From CAMYKD01 sp041617155 (GTDB lineage: Bacteria > Pseudomonadota > Alphaproteobacteria > Kiloniellales > JAKSDN01), in assembly GCA_041617155.1 (NCBI GenBank), contig JBFJPL010000085.1:1-16409 (forward strand): DNA of 16,409 nucleotides, in the 5' to 3' direction. The position numbers were made by a program, and so were the translations under genes. The notes under the pieces are model-generated. The model ran no database searches, was not told the DNA's origin, and was given only the letters and a program-made list of their open reading frames with translations. Below, piece by piece: positions 1-7,201 of this stretch. Numbering within the stretch: position 1 is the stretch's first letter; every line of letters starts with the position of its first letter.

Positions 1-504
1 CCGCAGTCGAGCGCTGTCTACGCACCCTTTGGCTGCACCGTGGGTGACGACTGCAATGTGGTCGGTGCCTCGCAGTTGGTGCGGGACAAACGTGGTGTGA
101 CAGCGACCATATGGACCACCGGCCTCGAAGGCGGCGGCGCCTATACCGTCTGGTGGGTGATATTCAACGACCCGGCCGCCTGTGCCGGCCCTTGCGACGG
201 CGGCGACCTAGGTATACCCAAGGTCAAGGGGTCGGTCATCTGGGCGACCGGACAGTTGGTCGGCAGCGACGGCTTCGGCAACCTCACGGCCCGCCTGCGC
301 GAAGCCGACACCTCCGGCGACCGGCCCTTCGATCTGCCGGGCGACGCGGTCGGCCTGATCGACGCCAGGAAGGCCGAGATCCATCTGGTCGTGCGCAGCC
401 ACGGGCCGGTCATTCCGGAGCTCGTATACGAGCAGGTCGGCACCTTCGCCGGCGCCTGCGACGTCAACGCATGCGAGGACCAGCAATTCGCGGTGCACCG
501 CTAG
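1..504 (+). CDS. Secreted cysteine-containing hypothetical protein, 5' end missing
   Basis: The frame is open from the first base of the window to a TAG at 502-504, so the start and any signal peptide lie outside; the GTG at 40 is only the first possible internal start. About 167 residues are visible. Seen: a compact beta-rich sequence with an aromatic stretch (AYTVWWVIFNDP) and cysteines in close pairs (near the window start, CAGPC in the middle, CDVNAC near the end), which suggests disulfides in an exported protein. It closes with a DQQFAVHR tail. I recall similar tryptophan-rich and QFAVH-ending sequences among uncharacterised extracellular bacterial proteins, but I cannot name the family. 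The function is unknown. It is convergent with the MuiA-family gene, with a strong hairpin between them. Confidence 0.6.
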   Translation, partial: PQSSAVYAPFGCTVGDDCNVVGASQLVRDKRGVTATIWTTGLEGGGAYTVWWVIFNDPAACAGPCDGGDLGIPKVKGSVIWATGQLVGSDGFGNLTARLREADTSGDRPFDLPGDAVGLIDARKAEIHLVVRSHGPVIPELVYEQVGTFAGACDVNACEDQQFAVHR

Positions 505-527
505 CACCGGCCCGGCGGCGGCCATAT

Positions 528-569
528 CGGCACGGGCCACGCCTCTTGACCAAAGCGTGACCCGTGCCG
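528..569. terminator. Long hairpin between convergent genes, candidate bidirectional terminator
   Basis: The left arm 528-542 (CGGCACGGGCCACGC) pairs with the right arm 555-569 (GCGTGACCCGTGCCG) across 15 positions with one C-A mismatch; the loop is 12 nt (543-554). It sits in the 84-bp gap between the stop codons at 504 and 589. There is no T-tract on either side, so this is a GC-rich hairpin rather than a textbook intrinsic terminator. Placement between two convergent stops favours a shared termination role. Confidence 0.6.
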
Positions 570-588
570 GCCGTCGACCGCGAGCGGC

Positions 589-2262
589 TCAGAAACCGGG
601 AACTTGCTGGTCCTCCGGATAGGTGACCGCGTAGCCGAAGCGGATCTCCCGCGACTCGCCGGGCTGATAATCGGCCACCCAGCCGAGCACGCCTTTGCGA
701 TCCTCGACATCCTTCTCGCTCGGCGTCGTCGAGTCCTTGAGCAGCTTGACTTCGATCAGTTCGTCTCGCGGCAAGGGAAGATTGTCGAGCACGGTGATCG
801 CCATGATCCGCTCGTGGTGATTCGTCACCTTGGTCAGATAGCGCCGCTCCTGGCGCCGATCCTTGTTGATCAGGCCCTGGCTGGAGCGCTCACCCTCGAC
901 CAGCCGGTATTCGACCCGTACCTTGTCGTCGATGCCGAAGGAGAACTTCTGCTGCTCGCCCGGCCGCAACAGCGCCATGTGGCTGGTGCCGATGAAAGCG
1001 CCGTCGCGGAACACCGAGACCGGCCCCGGCAGCAGCGGCTGCTCGCCGCCGTAATCCACATCGGCGTAGAGGTAGCCCTGGGGCGCCACCTTGGGCACGA
1101 CGCGAACCGCCAGTTTCGCAGCCATCGACTGCTCGGCGATCACAAATTTATGAGGCGCATTGTCGGACGGCACGTTGGCTGCGCCGGCGATCCGATATTC
1201 GCTGGCGAACTCGCCGGCCACCACCTGGGCAACCGGGGCCGGCGGCACGGCGTCCTCCTCTTTGGCGCCGGCATTCTTTTGCTCCTGTGCGCGATACTCC
1301 TCCTCTAACAGCTCGGAACTCGAACTCAAGCCCCCGCCCAGGCTCCGCAGCTTGGAGTCCCGCCGGCCGCGCTCCCGGGAAAAGTCGATGAACCACGAGT
1401 TCAAATCGGGCATCCGGGCGCTGACCGCGGGGCGGGCGGTCGAGAGAGTGAGCTTGACTCCCGACCAATCCTCGCCGGTGCGCTGGCGTACCTCGCCGAT
1501 CTGCGTGAGGCCGATCCGTTGGTCCGCGGAAGCGAGCCGGGCGTCGTAGAGCGGTCGCCACGACGCGCCCTGGAGCTGATAGCTGAGCTCGAGGCGCTGG
1601 GGTCCGGCCCGATCCTGCTCCAGGTTGACCTGGGCGGTGACACTGGCTTTCTGGCCGGTGCGGATCTGGCCCAGCGCCTGTTTCAGCTGCTCGACCTTGC
1701 GGTCGATGGCGCGCTGCTCGAACTCGGCCGCGCGGATGCCGTCGAACGCTTCGGCGGCGCCGCCGCTGAGGCTCGACCAGGCTTTCTGCCAGGCGGCCGG
1801 GTCCATCTTGCCGCGGACCATCTCCTCGTTCGCGGTCTTCGGCGCCTCCTTGCCGATCGCGGCGATGAAGTCGAGCTGCACCTTGAACGCGGCAATTCGG
1901 TCGCCCAGCGCCCGACGCTGGTCCAGAAGCGCCTCGATCTCGCCGTTGAGGCGGCGTTCCTCTTCCTGGACCAGCGCTTCGGCAAAGATCTTTCGGGTCT
2001 CCACGGAACCGATTCGCGTGGCGCCCGCGCCGCGAACCCGTACCGAGTCGGGGATCAGACTGGCCGGCAGGCCGGCAAGTGCGACGGTGCTCTTGCCTTG
2101 CGGCAGGGTCACTTCGATGGTTCGGGTGATCTCGGCCCGGTCCGGGTAAACGGTTACCGAGTCGATACGGCTCTCGGCATCGATCGTCCGCGCGGCCAAG
2201 GCCGCGGATGTTGGCAAGGCAGGTAAAAGCGATAAAGCAAAGATCCAGGCGCGCATCTCCAT
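589..2262 (-). CDS. MuiA-family (DUF4140/DUF4139) exported protein
   Basis: Encodes 557 aa. The start at ATG 2262 is chosen because AAGGGAG lies 7 nt upstream and translation then begins with a clean signal peptide (MEMRAWIFALSLLPALPTSA, cleavage near residue 24). The open frame continues to 2562 but that extension is arginine/proline-rich and overlaps the next gene. Seen: an N-terminal DUF4140-like segment (about residues 30-130, DSVTVYPDRAEITRTIEV), a charged helical stretch (about 105-180), then a C-terminal DUF4139 beta domain including LELSYQLQGASWRPLYDARL and a GEDWSGVKLTLSTARP segment. The family is called 'mucoidy inhibitor MuiA', and its members usually have about 500-560 aa; the molecular role is unknown and the name rests on old genetics. 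Likely periplasmic or envelope-associated. It may be co-transcribed with the upstream coiled-coil gene, 197 bp away. Confidence 0.88.
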   Translation of the reverse strand: MEMRAWIFALSLLPALPTSAALAARTIDAESRIDSVTVYPDRAEITRTIEVTLPQGKSTVALAGLPASLIPDSVRVRGAGATRIGSVETRKIFAEALVQEEERRLNGEIEALLDQRRALGDRIAAFKVQLDFIAAIGKEAPKTANEEMVRGKMDPAAWQKAWSSLSGGAAEAFDGIRAAEFEQRAIDRKVEQLKQALGQIRTGQKASVTAQVNLEQDRAGPQRLELSYQLQGASWRPLYDARLASADQRIGLTQIGEVRQRTGEDWSGVKLTLSTARPAVSARMPDLNSWFIDFSRERGRRDSKLRSLGGGLSSSSELLEEEYRAQEQKNAGAKEEDAVPPAPVAQVVAGEFASEYRIAGAANVPSDNAPHKFVIAEQSMAAKLAVRVVPKVAPQGYLYADVDYGGEQPLLPGPVSVFRDGAFIGTSHMALLRPGEQQKFSFGIDDKVRVEYRLVEGERSSQGLINKDRRQERRYLTKVTNHHERIMAITVLDNLPLPRDELIEVKLLKDSTTPSEKDVEDRKGVLGWVADYQPGESREIRFGYAVTYPEDQQVPGF

Positions 2263-2387
2263 GACCAAACTCCCTTGGCTCGGCGGGACCTCCATTAGCC
2301 GTGACCCCCGGCCAGCATTCCTTGGTGCCGGAACCGGGGCCGGTCCGGCCCCGCGTTTGGATTCGATTTTCGTCCCGGTGACATAGC

Positions 2388-2403
2388 GGCACCGCGTGGT
2401 GCC
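2388..2403 (-). repeat. Inverted repeat in the leader of the MuiA-family gene
   Basis: GGCACC and GGTGCC (6-bp arms, 4-nt loop) form a perfect hairpin in the 197-bp gap between the coiled-coil gene and the MuiA-family gene. It could be part of a leader structure or a transcription attenuator; there is no T-tract. At this GC content a 6-bp stem is weak evidence. Confidence 0.3.
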
Positions 2404-2435
2404 AATGGGGCAGAATGCGGCATTTGTGGGGCGCC

Positions 2436-2450
2436 CGCCAAACGTTGGCG
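2436..2450 (-). terminator. GC-rich hairpin just after the coiled-coil gene
   Basis: The perfect inverted repeat CGCCAA-ACG-TTGGCG starts 10 bp beyond the TAG (2460-2462) of the minus-strand coiled-coil gene. Its position fits a weak terminator or processing hairpin between that gene and the downstream MuiA-family gene. No U-tract follows, so read-through is likely. Confidence 0.35.
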
Positions 2451-2459
2451 CGGCCGGGT

Positions 2460-3737
2460 CTACTCGGTCGGGTCGTCCCGCCCGCCGGCCGGACGCGTAC
2501 GGCGAAACGGCCAGCGGCCTGCCGGACGATGGCTCGGCTCTTCCCAGGGCTCGGTCAGGCATTTTGGCAACGATGCTCGCATCGGGTTGGGCCTGGGTGC
2601 CCAGGATGGCCGCTGGCTCCTCGGCACAGCACCGCCTCCGCGCAGGGCGCCCTGCGCCGAGTCGGCCTTGGGCTCGTCGGACGCCCCGCCCGGCTCTTGT
2701 TCTCGGCGCGAAACCGGGCTTGATTCGACCGCTCCGGCCGCATTCACATCCGTTGCGTGCGCCTTGGACGGAGGGGCGTCGTTGACCACCGGCGTTTGGT
2801 CGGTCCCCAGCAGCAAAGGCCCGGGTTCCGTGCCGTGGGCAGCGGTGGGCGGCGGAGCAGGCCGCGCCGGCTCGGCTTCGGTGCGCTCGGCCACGGGCTT
2901 GGCCTGGTGGCCCAACGGACCGTAGCCGCCGCCCTTCTTCTTCGGCCGCAGGAGCCGCGCGATCTCGATTCTCAACTCCGCCTCGGGATCGAGATCGAGG
3001 TCATTCTCCGGATCAGCGGCTGTGGCAAGCGCTGTATCGGCATGCGGCGAATTCGGCTCGGCCGCCTCGCGACCGGCCGGTTCGCGGGTCTCAACCTCGC
3101 TATCGGTGGTGTCTGCTTCCGGTGCGACGGCGACTTCTTGCGCCGGTTCGGCAGTGACTTGCGCCGCTGGAGCGGATGTTGCCGGCGGTACCGGTTCCCG
3201 GCGCGCGGCGTCGATCTGTGCCCAGGCCTGCGAGGACTCCGCGGGTGGCGCGGGCGCGGCCAAGTCCGCGGCCTCCGCGCTGTCGAGCATCTCCATGACG
3301 GCCAGGAGCAACGGCTTGACCGCTGCCCGCAGATCGCCGTCGGTGCCGCCCGACTCGGCGGACTTGGAGGCAGCGCCGGCAAGCAGACTTTCGATCCGCT
3401 GGTTCAGGTTGGCGATCTGGCCGCGCAGTTCCTCGCGCAGCTGCCGGTCTTCGTTCTGCTGCTCGAGAACCTGCCGAAGCTGCTGCTCCAGACGTTCAGT
3501 CTCGCGCGACAGAAGGTCGAGCCGGACGCGTTGAATCTGGTTGCGCACGGCCGGGTCGTAGGCGGCGTCCGCCGGCGTGGCCGTCGGTGACATTTCGTCT
3601 TTGGAAAAAAGGGGTCTGACTTCGGGCGAGGATGCATCGGAGGTCGGGCCCGCGTCCGCAACCTCCGGCGTGGTCTCCGCGGCCGGGGCGATCTCTTCCC
3701 CGTCTGGATTGGAAATAGGTTTCGTAAAGCTCAGCAT
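2460..3737 (-). CDS. Acidic, proline/alanine-rich coiled-coil protein of unknown function
   Basis: Encodes 425 aa; ATG at 3735-3737, TAG at 2460-2462. No strong Shine-Dalgarno precedes this ATG, and an internal ATG near 3592 is an alternative start. Seen: no signal peptide or membrane segment; a low-complexity acidic N-terminus (1-60); a clear Gln/Glu/Arg-rich coiled coil (about 66-119, with ERLEQQLRQVLEQQNEDRQL); a short helical patch (about 135-160); a long Ala/Pro/Glu linker; a basic KKKGGGYGPLGHQ patch (about 265-277); and an Arg/Pro-rich low-complexity tail. This layout suggests an oligomerising scaffold or adaptor, which is inference only. I do not recognise the family. A 277-aa ORF runs antisense inside it (2757-3590), but the composition of the minus frame, with a heptad-bearing helix, is more protein-like. 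Confidence 0.62.
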   Translation of the reverse strand: MLSFTKPISNPDGEEIAPAAETTPEVADAGPTSDASSPEVRPLFSKDEMSPTATPADAAYDPAVRNQIQRVRLDLLSRETERLEQQLRQVLEQQNEDRQLREELRGQIANLNQRIESLLAGAASKSAESGGTDGDLRAAVKPLLLAVMEMLDSAEAADLAAPAPPAESSQAWAQIDAARREPVPPATSAPAAQVTAEPAQEVAVAPEADTTDSEVETREPAGREAAEPNSPHADTALATAADPENDLDLDPEAELRIEIARLLRPKKKGGGYGPLGHQAKPVAERTEAEPARPAPPPTAAHGTEPGPLLLGTDQTPVVNDAPPSKAHATDVNAAGAVESSPVSRREQEPGGASDEPKADSAQGALRGGGAVPRSQRPSWAPRPNPMRASLPKCLTEPWEEPSHRPAGRWPFRRTRPAGGRDDPTE

Positions 3738-3953
3738 GTCGCCGACATCGAACCTGCCACAGTGCGTTCCGAGTCGCCAGTCTGCACTGCGAAATCTTAA
3801 TACTTGGCTAACCTTGATTACCTTGCAGAGAGCCGGCGCTGTCGCAAAGCGCGGTCGAATGGACCGAATCGGGGGTCTTGCAAGCCGAGACGAAGCCTGT
3901 CAGAGACGGTATCCTTTGATCCCGCTTTGGCCATTCCAGGAGCACCTTGAGGA
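3738..3953. promoter_or_regulatory. Divergent intergenic region
   Basis: These 216 bp separate two divergently read genes and must hold promoters for both. It contains a locally AT-richer stretch (about 3788-3825), the best place for -10/-35 elements. I could not pick a convincing sigma70 pair or an operator palindrome. Confidence 0.4.
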
Positions 3954-5039
3954 TTGCAGAAGCCACCGATCATCCTGACGCGCGGCGACCGCGTGGCAAA
4001 CTTCGCCCTGCCGGACACGACCGATACTCAGCGCGTGTTCTATCTGGAGGTGACCGGCGGGCCGATCGTGCTGTTCGCCTACGACACGGTCCATGATCCG
4101 GAGCAGGCCGCGGCACTGGCCGCCTTCGCGGACGCGGCGCCGGCGCTGCGGCAGGCCGGTGGCGAGCTCTTCTCGGTCAGCGGCGACGATATCGCGACCA
4201 ACCGCGCGACGGCGGAACGCCTTGGGCTGGATCTTACCCTGTGGTCCGACCGCGAGGCCGCCATCCTGCCGCTGCTCCTCAGCGCCGAGCCGCCCAGCTT
4301 TCCCGAGGTCCATGGCTTCAAGCCGAGCTTCGCAACCTATGTGCTGGATCCCAACCAGCGGATTCTCGATGTCGTCAAACGTCGCCCGATGGAAAATCAC
4401 GTGGCCCGCGCCGGCGAGCTCCTGGAGCGCTGGGCCCACCCGGCGCAACCCGGTGGCGTGCTCAGCCGCGGCGCGCCGGTGCTGACCCTGCCCGACGTCT
4501 TCGACCCGTTGCTGCGCCGGTCCCTGATCGAAGCCTGGGAGAAGGAGCACCGGGAGGGCGGTCTGTCGGACGGGACGAAAAACGTCCGCGACTCCCGCAA
4601 GAAGCGGAATCTCGAGCACGTCGTGACGGATGTCGAACTGGGCCGCTTGGTCATGCGCACCTTGGCGCGCCGGATCGGACCCGAGCTGGTCAAGGTCTTC
4701 AACTACACGGCGCCCTACCGTTTCGAAGGCCTGACCGTGCTGTCTTACCGCGCCGACCGCCAGGACTTCTTCGGCGTGCACCGTGACAACCTGCGGCAAA
4801 CCCGGCAACGCCGTTTTGCCATGTCGCTCAACTTGAATGACGACTTCGAGGGCGGCGCGCTGCGCTTTCCGGAATACGGGCCGCACGTCTATTCACCGGA
4901 AGCCGGCAGCGCGCTGGTTTTTTCCTGCGCGCTGCTACACGAGGCTCTACCGGTAACCCGTGGCCAGCGCTGGGTGCTGACCACCTTCTTCTGCGACCCC
5001 GAACCCAAACCGACCCAAGCCGCCAGTGGCGCAGGCTAG
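3954..5039 (+). CDS. Redoxin-like / 2OG-Fe(II) oxygenase fusion, cysteine-less redoxin half
   Basis: Encodes 361 aa from TTG 3954; AGGAG at 3938-3942 is 11 nt upstream, a long spacing, so the start is uncertain. Residues 8-165 resemble an AhpC/TSA redoxin (GDRVANFALPD opening, then a strand-helix PIVLFAYDTVHDPEQ where peroxiredoxins carry the peroxidatic cysteine, and SVSGDD). No cysteine occurs before residue 325, so peroxidase chemistry is not possible by the usual route. Residues about 215-350 form a prolyl-4-hydroxylase-like double-stranded beta helix: H276 and D278 (FGVHRDN), distal H329 (LLHEALPV) and 2OG-binding R339 (GQRWVLTTFF), with the expected spacing of about 10 between the last two. 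The oxygenase half therefore looks active; its substrate, possibly a protein side chain, is unknown. Likely cytoplasmic, as no signal peptide is seen. It stands alone on its strand. Confidence 0.85.
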   Translation: MQKPPIILTRGDRVANFALPDTTDTQRVFYLEVTGGPIVLFAYDTVHDPEQAAALAAFADAAPALRQAGGELFSVSGDDIATNRATAERLGLDLTLWSDREAAILPLLLSAEPPSFPEVHGFKPSFATYVLDPNQRILDVVKRRPMENHVARAGELLERWAHPAQPGGVLSRGAPVLTLPDVFDPLLRRSLIEAWEKEHREGGLSDGTKNVRDSRKKRNLEHVVTDVELGRLVMRTLARRIGPELVKVFNYTAPYRFEGLTVLSYRADRQDFFGVHRDNLRQTRQRRFAMSLNLNDDFEGGALRFPEYGPHVYSPEAGSALVFSCALLHEALPVTRGQRWVLTTFFCDPEPKPTQAASGAG

Positions 5040-5073
5040 ACCCGATCGGCCGCGCGGCTGCAGCCCGTGGATT

Positions 5074-5235
5074 TTAGCTCGAGGGAATGGCTTCCGCCGG
5101 TTCGACCTGGCGTGCGTCGGCCGACAGATCCCGCTCAAACGAGCTGAGGACACAGGCCAGCTTGATCGACAGCCACACCATCTCGGAAAAGGGATGTTCC
5201 GGACAGGTCTCTTCGAAGGTTTTGTCTTCTGCCAT
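5074..5235 (-). CDS. Small 53-aa protein, unknown
   Basis: This short minus-strand ORF runs from ATG (5233-5235) to TAA (5074-5076). AGGGG precedes the ATG by about 6 nt, a good ribosome binding site. The peptide is acidic and not low-complexity: it opens MAEDKTFEETCPEHPFSEMV, continues with WLSIKLACVLSSFERDLSAD, and has two cysteines (residues 11 and 28). A central amphipathic helix (about 17-37) is likely; there is no signal peptide. It is convergent with the oxygenase gene, the two stops 34 bp apart, and its start lies about 85 bp from the AT-rich pocket. I do not recognise it. The ribosome binding site and balanced composition argue for a real gene, the short length against. Confidence 0.5.
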   Translation of the reverse strand: MAEDKTFEETCPEHPFSEMVWLSIKLACVLSSFERDLSADARQVEPAEAIPSS

Positions 5236-5582
5236 CTCTTGCCCCTATGCGTGTTTCCAGTGCGGCTTCGAAAAACCCCATCTATGCTCCGCCGAATACA
5301 AACTCACCGCACTTTGGAGGAATTGATAATAGTCTGAATATGTTTAGAAACTCTAAAAAGGAAGCGACAATATATTCAAATATTACCCCTAACTATTTGC
5401 TAAATTTTGTCTACAACAGTAAGAATTATTGGCAGATTATGGAATGGCCCGCCGTTGCCGCCGGTCGCAGCCGCAAGCAAGCGGGCGGAATTGCAATGTC
5501 GGCCAGCGTTGCTTAGCCTCCTGCTGCCCGGCGGCGGCCTTTGCCCGCGACACCCCGTTGGCTTTCGGCTCTGAACAGCGTG
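5236..5582. other. AT-rich intergenic pocket with no convincing gene
   Basis: The core 5321-5440 has 32 G/C in 120 bases by my count (about 27%), far below the surrounding coding DNA. A frame open from 5247 to 5516 gives an 89-aa peptide whose middle is Asn/Tyr/Ile/Lys-rich (FRNSKKEATIYSNITPNY), while its two ends read like ordinary GC-rich non-coding sequence. I see no family match and no good ribosome binding site. The pocket may be a remnant of acquired DNA, or an AT-rich control region serving the methyltransferase and the small minus-strand ORF. Confidence 0.55.
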
Positions 5583-6308
5583 ATGCTTAAGCTAAGGAAG
5601 ATGGCGAAGCGCGGCGTGTGCAAGGTCATGGCGCCGGTTCTGAGGGGCGACAATCTCACTTGTCCCCTTTGCGGTGGCCAATACCGCAGATTCCTGCCGT
5701 TCGGCGCGCGGCTCAGGGCCAATGCCATGTGCCCTGGCTGCCAGTCTCTGGAACGCGATCGCCTCTTGTGGCTCATTTGGCAGCAACTCTGGGCGCAAGA
5801 CCGGCTGCCGCGCTCGGGCAGGATGCTGCACGTCGCGCCCGAACCCGCCTTGGTACCGCACTTCGCGGCGCACTATGACTATCTGTCCGTCGATCTGAAC
5901 GGCGCCAAGGCCATGCGGGCAATGGACGTTACCGACCTGGAGTTTCCCGCGGCGTGCTTCGACATCGGCGTTTGCAACCACGTGCTGGAGCACATCGCCG
6001 ACGACCGCCGTGCCATGGCCGAGATCTACCGGGTGCTGAAGCCGGGCGGGTGGGGTTGCCTGCAGGTGCCGATCAAGGGCGAGGTCACACGGGAAGACCC
6101 CGCCATCATCAAGCCGAGAGAGCGGCTGAAGCACTACGGCAACAAGGACCATGTCCGGCAATACGGCCGGGATTTCACGGACCGCCTGTCGGACACGGGC
6201 TTTGAGACCGTTGCATTTCAGGTATCGGAGCTTCTGGAAGCCGGCCAGATCGCACGCGCCGCCGTGGCCGGCATGCGCCAGGTGATCCTGGCGCGAAAAC
6301 CGGGTTAG
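5583..6308 (+). CDS. Zinc-ribbon class I SAM-dependent methyltransferase
   Basis: Encodes 241 aa from ATG 5583. No start has a strong ribosome binding site: TTG 5541 would add 14 residues, while ATG 5601 has AAGGAAG directly before it, too close. Seen: an N-terminal zinc ribbon (CPLCGG and, about 30 residues later, CPGCQS), then a methyltransferase fold with a modified motif I (MLHVAPEPALVPHFA), the acidic strand-2 segment YLSVDLNG, DIGVCNHVLEHIADDRRAM as the motif around strand 4, and the YRVLKPGGWGCLQVPI strand/turn typical of Methyltransf_11. Bacterial relatives with this zinc ribbon and the HVAPE motif are often found near sugar or surface-polymer genes; the substrate is unknown. It is convergent with the acyl-CoA ligase operon, with only 17 bp between the stops. 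The preceding pocket is AT-rich, which could indicate local acquisition. Confidence 0.85.
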   Translation: MLKLRKMAKRGVCKVMAPVLRGDNLTCPLCGGQYRRFLPFGARLRANAMCPGCQSLERDRLLWLIWQQLWAQDRLPRSGRMLHVAPEPALVPHFAAHYDYLSVDLNGAKAMRAMDVTDLEFPAACFDIGVCNHVLEHIADDRRAMAEIYRVLKPGGWGCLQVPIKGEVTREDPAIIKPRERLKHYGNKDHVRQYGRDFTDRLSDTGFETVAFQVSELLEAGQIARAAVAGMRQVILARKPG

Positions 6309-6325
6309 GGATCGGCCTCAGGCGG

Positions 6326-7201
6326 TCAGCCTACCAGGACCGCGCGCATGGTCGCTCCGATCTCCGCCGCGGAGGGCGCCACCGCGACGCCCGCGGCCTC
6401 GAAGGCCTCGATCTTCTCCGCCGCGCCGCCCTTGCCGAAGACATTGACCGTGCCGGCATGGCCCATGCGGCGTTCGGTCGGCGCGTGGAGCCCGGCAACG
6501 TAGGCCACGACCGGCTTGCGGCTTTTCGCGCCCTTGAGGAATTCCGCGGCCTCTTCCTCGGCGGTACCGCCGATTTCACCGATCAGGATCACGCCCTGGG
6601 TTTTCGGATCGGCGAAGAACAGCTCCAGACAGTCGACGAAGCCGATGCCATAGACCGGGTCGCCGCCGATCCCGATCGAGGTCGACTGGCCGAGCCGCTG
6701 GGCAGTCGTCTGCTCGACCACCTCGGAGGTCAGCGAGGCCGAGCGCGAGACGATGCCGATCTTGCCTAGGCGGTCGTGGTGCGCCGGCATGACGCCGATC
6801 TTGCAAACCTCCGGCACGATGATGCCCTGCGAGTTGGGGCCGATCAGCCGGCTCTGCGAGCCTTCCAGCGCCCGCTTGACGCGGACCATGTCGAGCACCG
6901 GTATGCGCTCGGTCACGCAGACTAGAAGCTCCACCTCGGCCTCGATCGCCTCGATCATGGCGACCGCCGCGTTGGCCGGCGGCACGAAGACCGCCGTGGC
7001 CGTGGCCCCGGTCGTCTCGACCGCCTCGGCCACCGTGTCGAAGACCGGCAGGTCCAGGTGCCGGCGCCCGCCCTTGCCGGGCACCACACCGCCGACCATC
7101 TTGGTGCCATAGGAAATCGCCCGCTCCGTGTGATAGCTCGCCTGGGTGCCGGTCAAGCCCTGGCAGATGACCTTGGTCGAACCGTCAATCAGAATCGCCA
7201 T
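6326..7201 (-). CDS. SucD-like acyl-CoA ligase, alpha subunit (atypical)
   Basis: Encodes 291 aa, the usual SucD length; ATG at 7199-7201 overlaps the upstream stop as TGATG, indicating translational coupling. Reaction of the family: acid + CoA + NTP to acyl-CoA via a phosphohistidine on this subunit. Seen: N-terminal CoA-binding Rossmann domain (CQGLTGTQASYHTERAISYG, KMVGGVVPGKGG), a CITE-like TERIPVLDM stretch, GEIGGTAEEEAAEF, and the phosphohistidine loop RRMGHAG with H248. Odd: three loops depart from canonical SucD. GPNCPG is GPNSQG (121-126), SRSGTLTYE is SRSASLTSE (152-160), and the usual PPGKRMGHAG reads PTERRMGHAG. These surround the active site, so the protein is likely catalytic but perhaps not succinate-specific. 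Malate-CoA ligase (MtkB) and other acid-CoA ligases of this superfamily are alternatives. The substrate is unresolved. Confidence 0.85.
   Translation of the reverse strand: MAILIDGSTKVICQGLTGTQASYHTERAISYGTKMVGGVVPGKGGRRHLDLPVFDTVAEAVETTGATATAVFVPPANAAVAMIEAIEAEVELLVCVTERIPVLDMVRVKRALEGSQSRLIGPNSQGIIVPEVCKIGVMPAHHDRLGKIGIVSRSASLTSEVVEQTTAQRLGQSTSIGIGGDPVYGIGFVDCLELFFADPKTQGVILIGEIGGTAEEEAAEFLKGAKSRKPVVAYVAGLHAPTERRMGHAGTVNVFGKGGAAEKIEAFEAAGVAVAPSAAEIGATMRAVLVG

Noticed and set aside
2263..2562. N-terminal extension of the MuiA-family protein to 657 aa
   Set aside because: ATG 2262 has a good ribosome binding site and starts a clean signal peptide; the extension would bury it and overlap the coiled-coil gene.
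2757..3590. A 277-codon plus-strand frame opposite the coiled-coil gene
   Set aside because: Its composition is arginine/glycine/leucine-rich with no domain, whereas the minus frame has a proper heptad-bearing helix. Some doubt remains because the minus protein is itself low-complexity.
3947..4030. TTG at 3947 with tighter ribosome binding site spacing
   Set aside because: It is in a different frame from the redoxin/oxygenase protein and gives no recognisable peptide, so it was not used as a start.
3900..4886. A 328-codon minus-strand frame opposite the redoxin/oxygenase gene
   Set aside because: The plus frame has the complete HxD...H...R oxygenase signature; the minus frame is a low-information shadow.
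5087..5337. Plus-strand ORFs across the oxygenase-methyltransferase gap
   Set aside because: They lack ribosome binding sites and recognisable sequence; the antisense 53-aa ORF with a good ribosome binding site is the better candidate.
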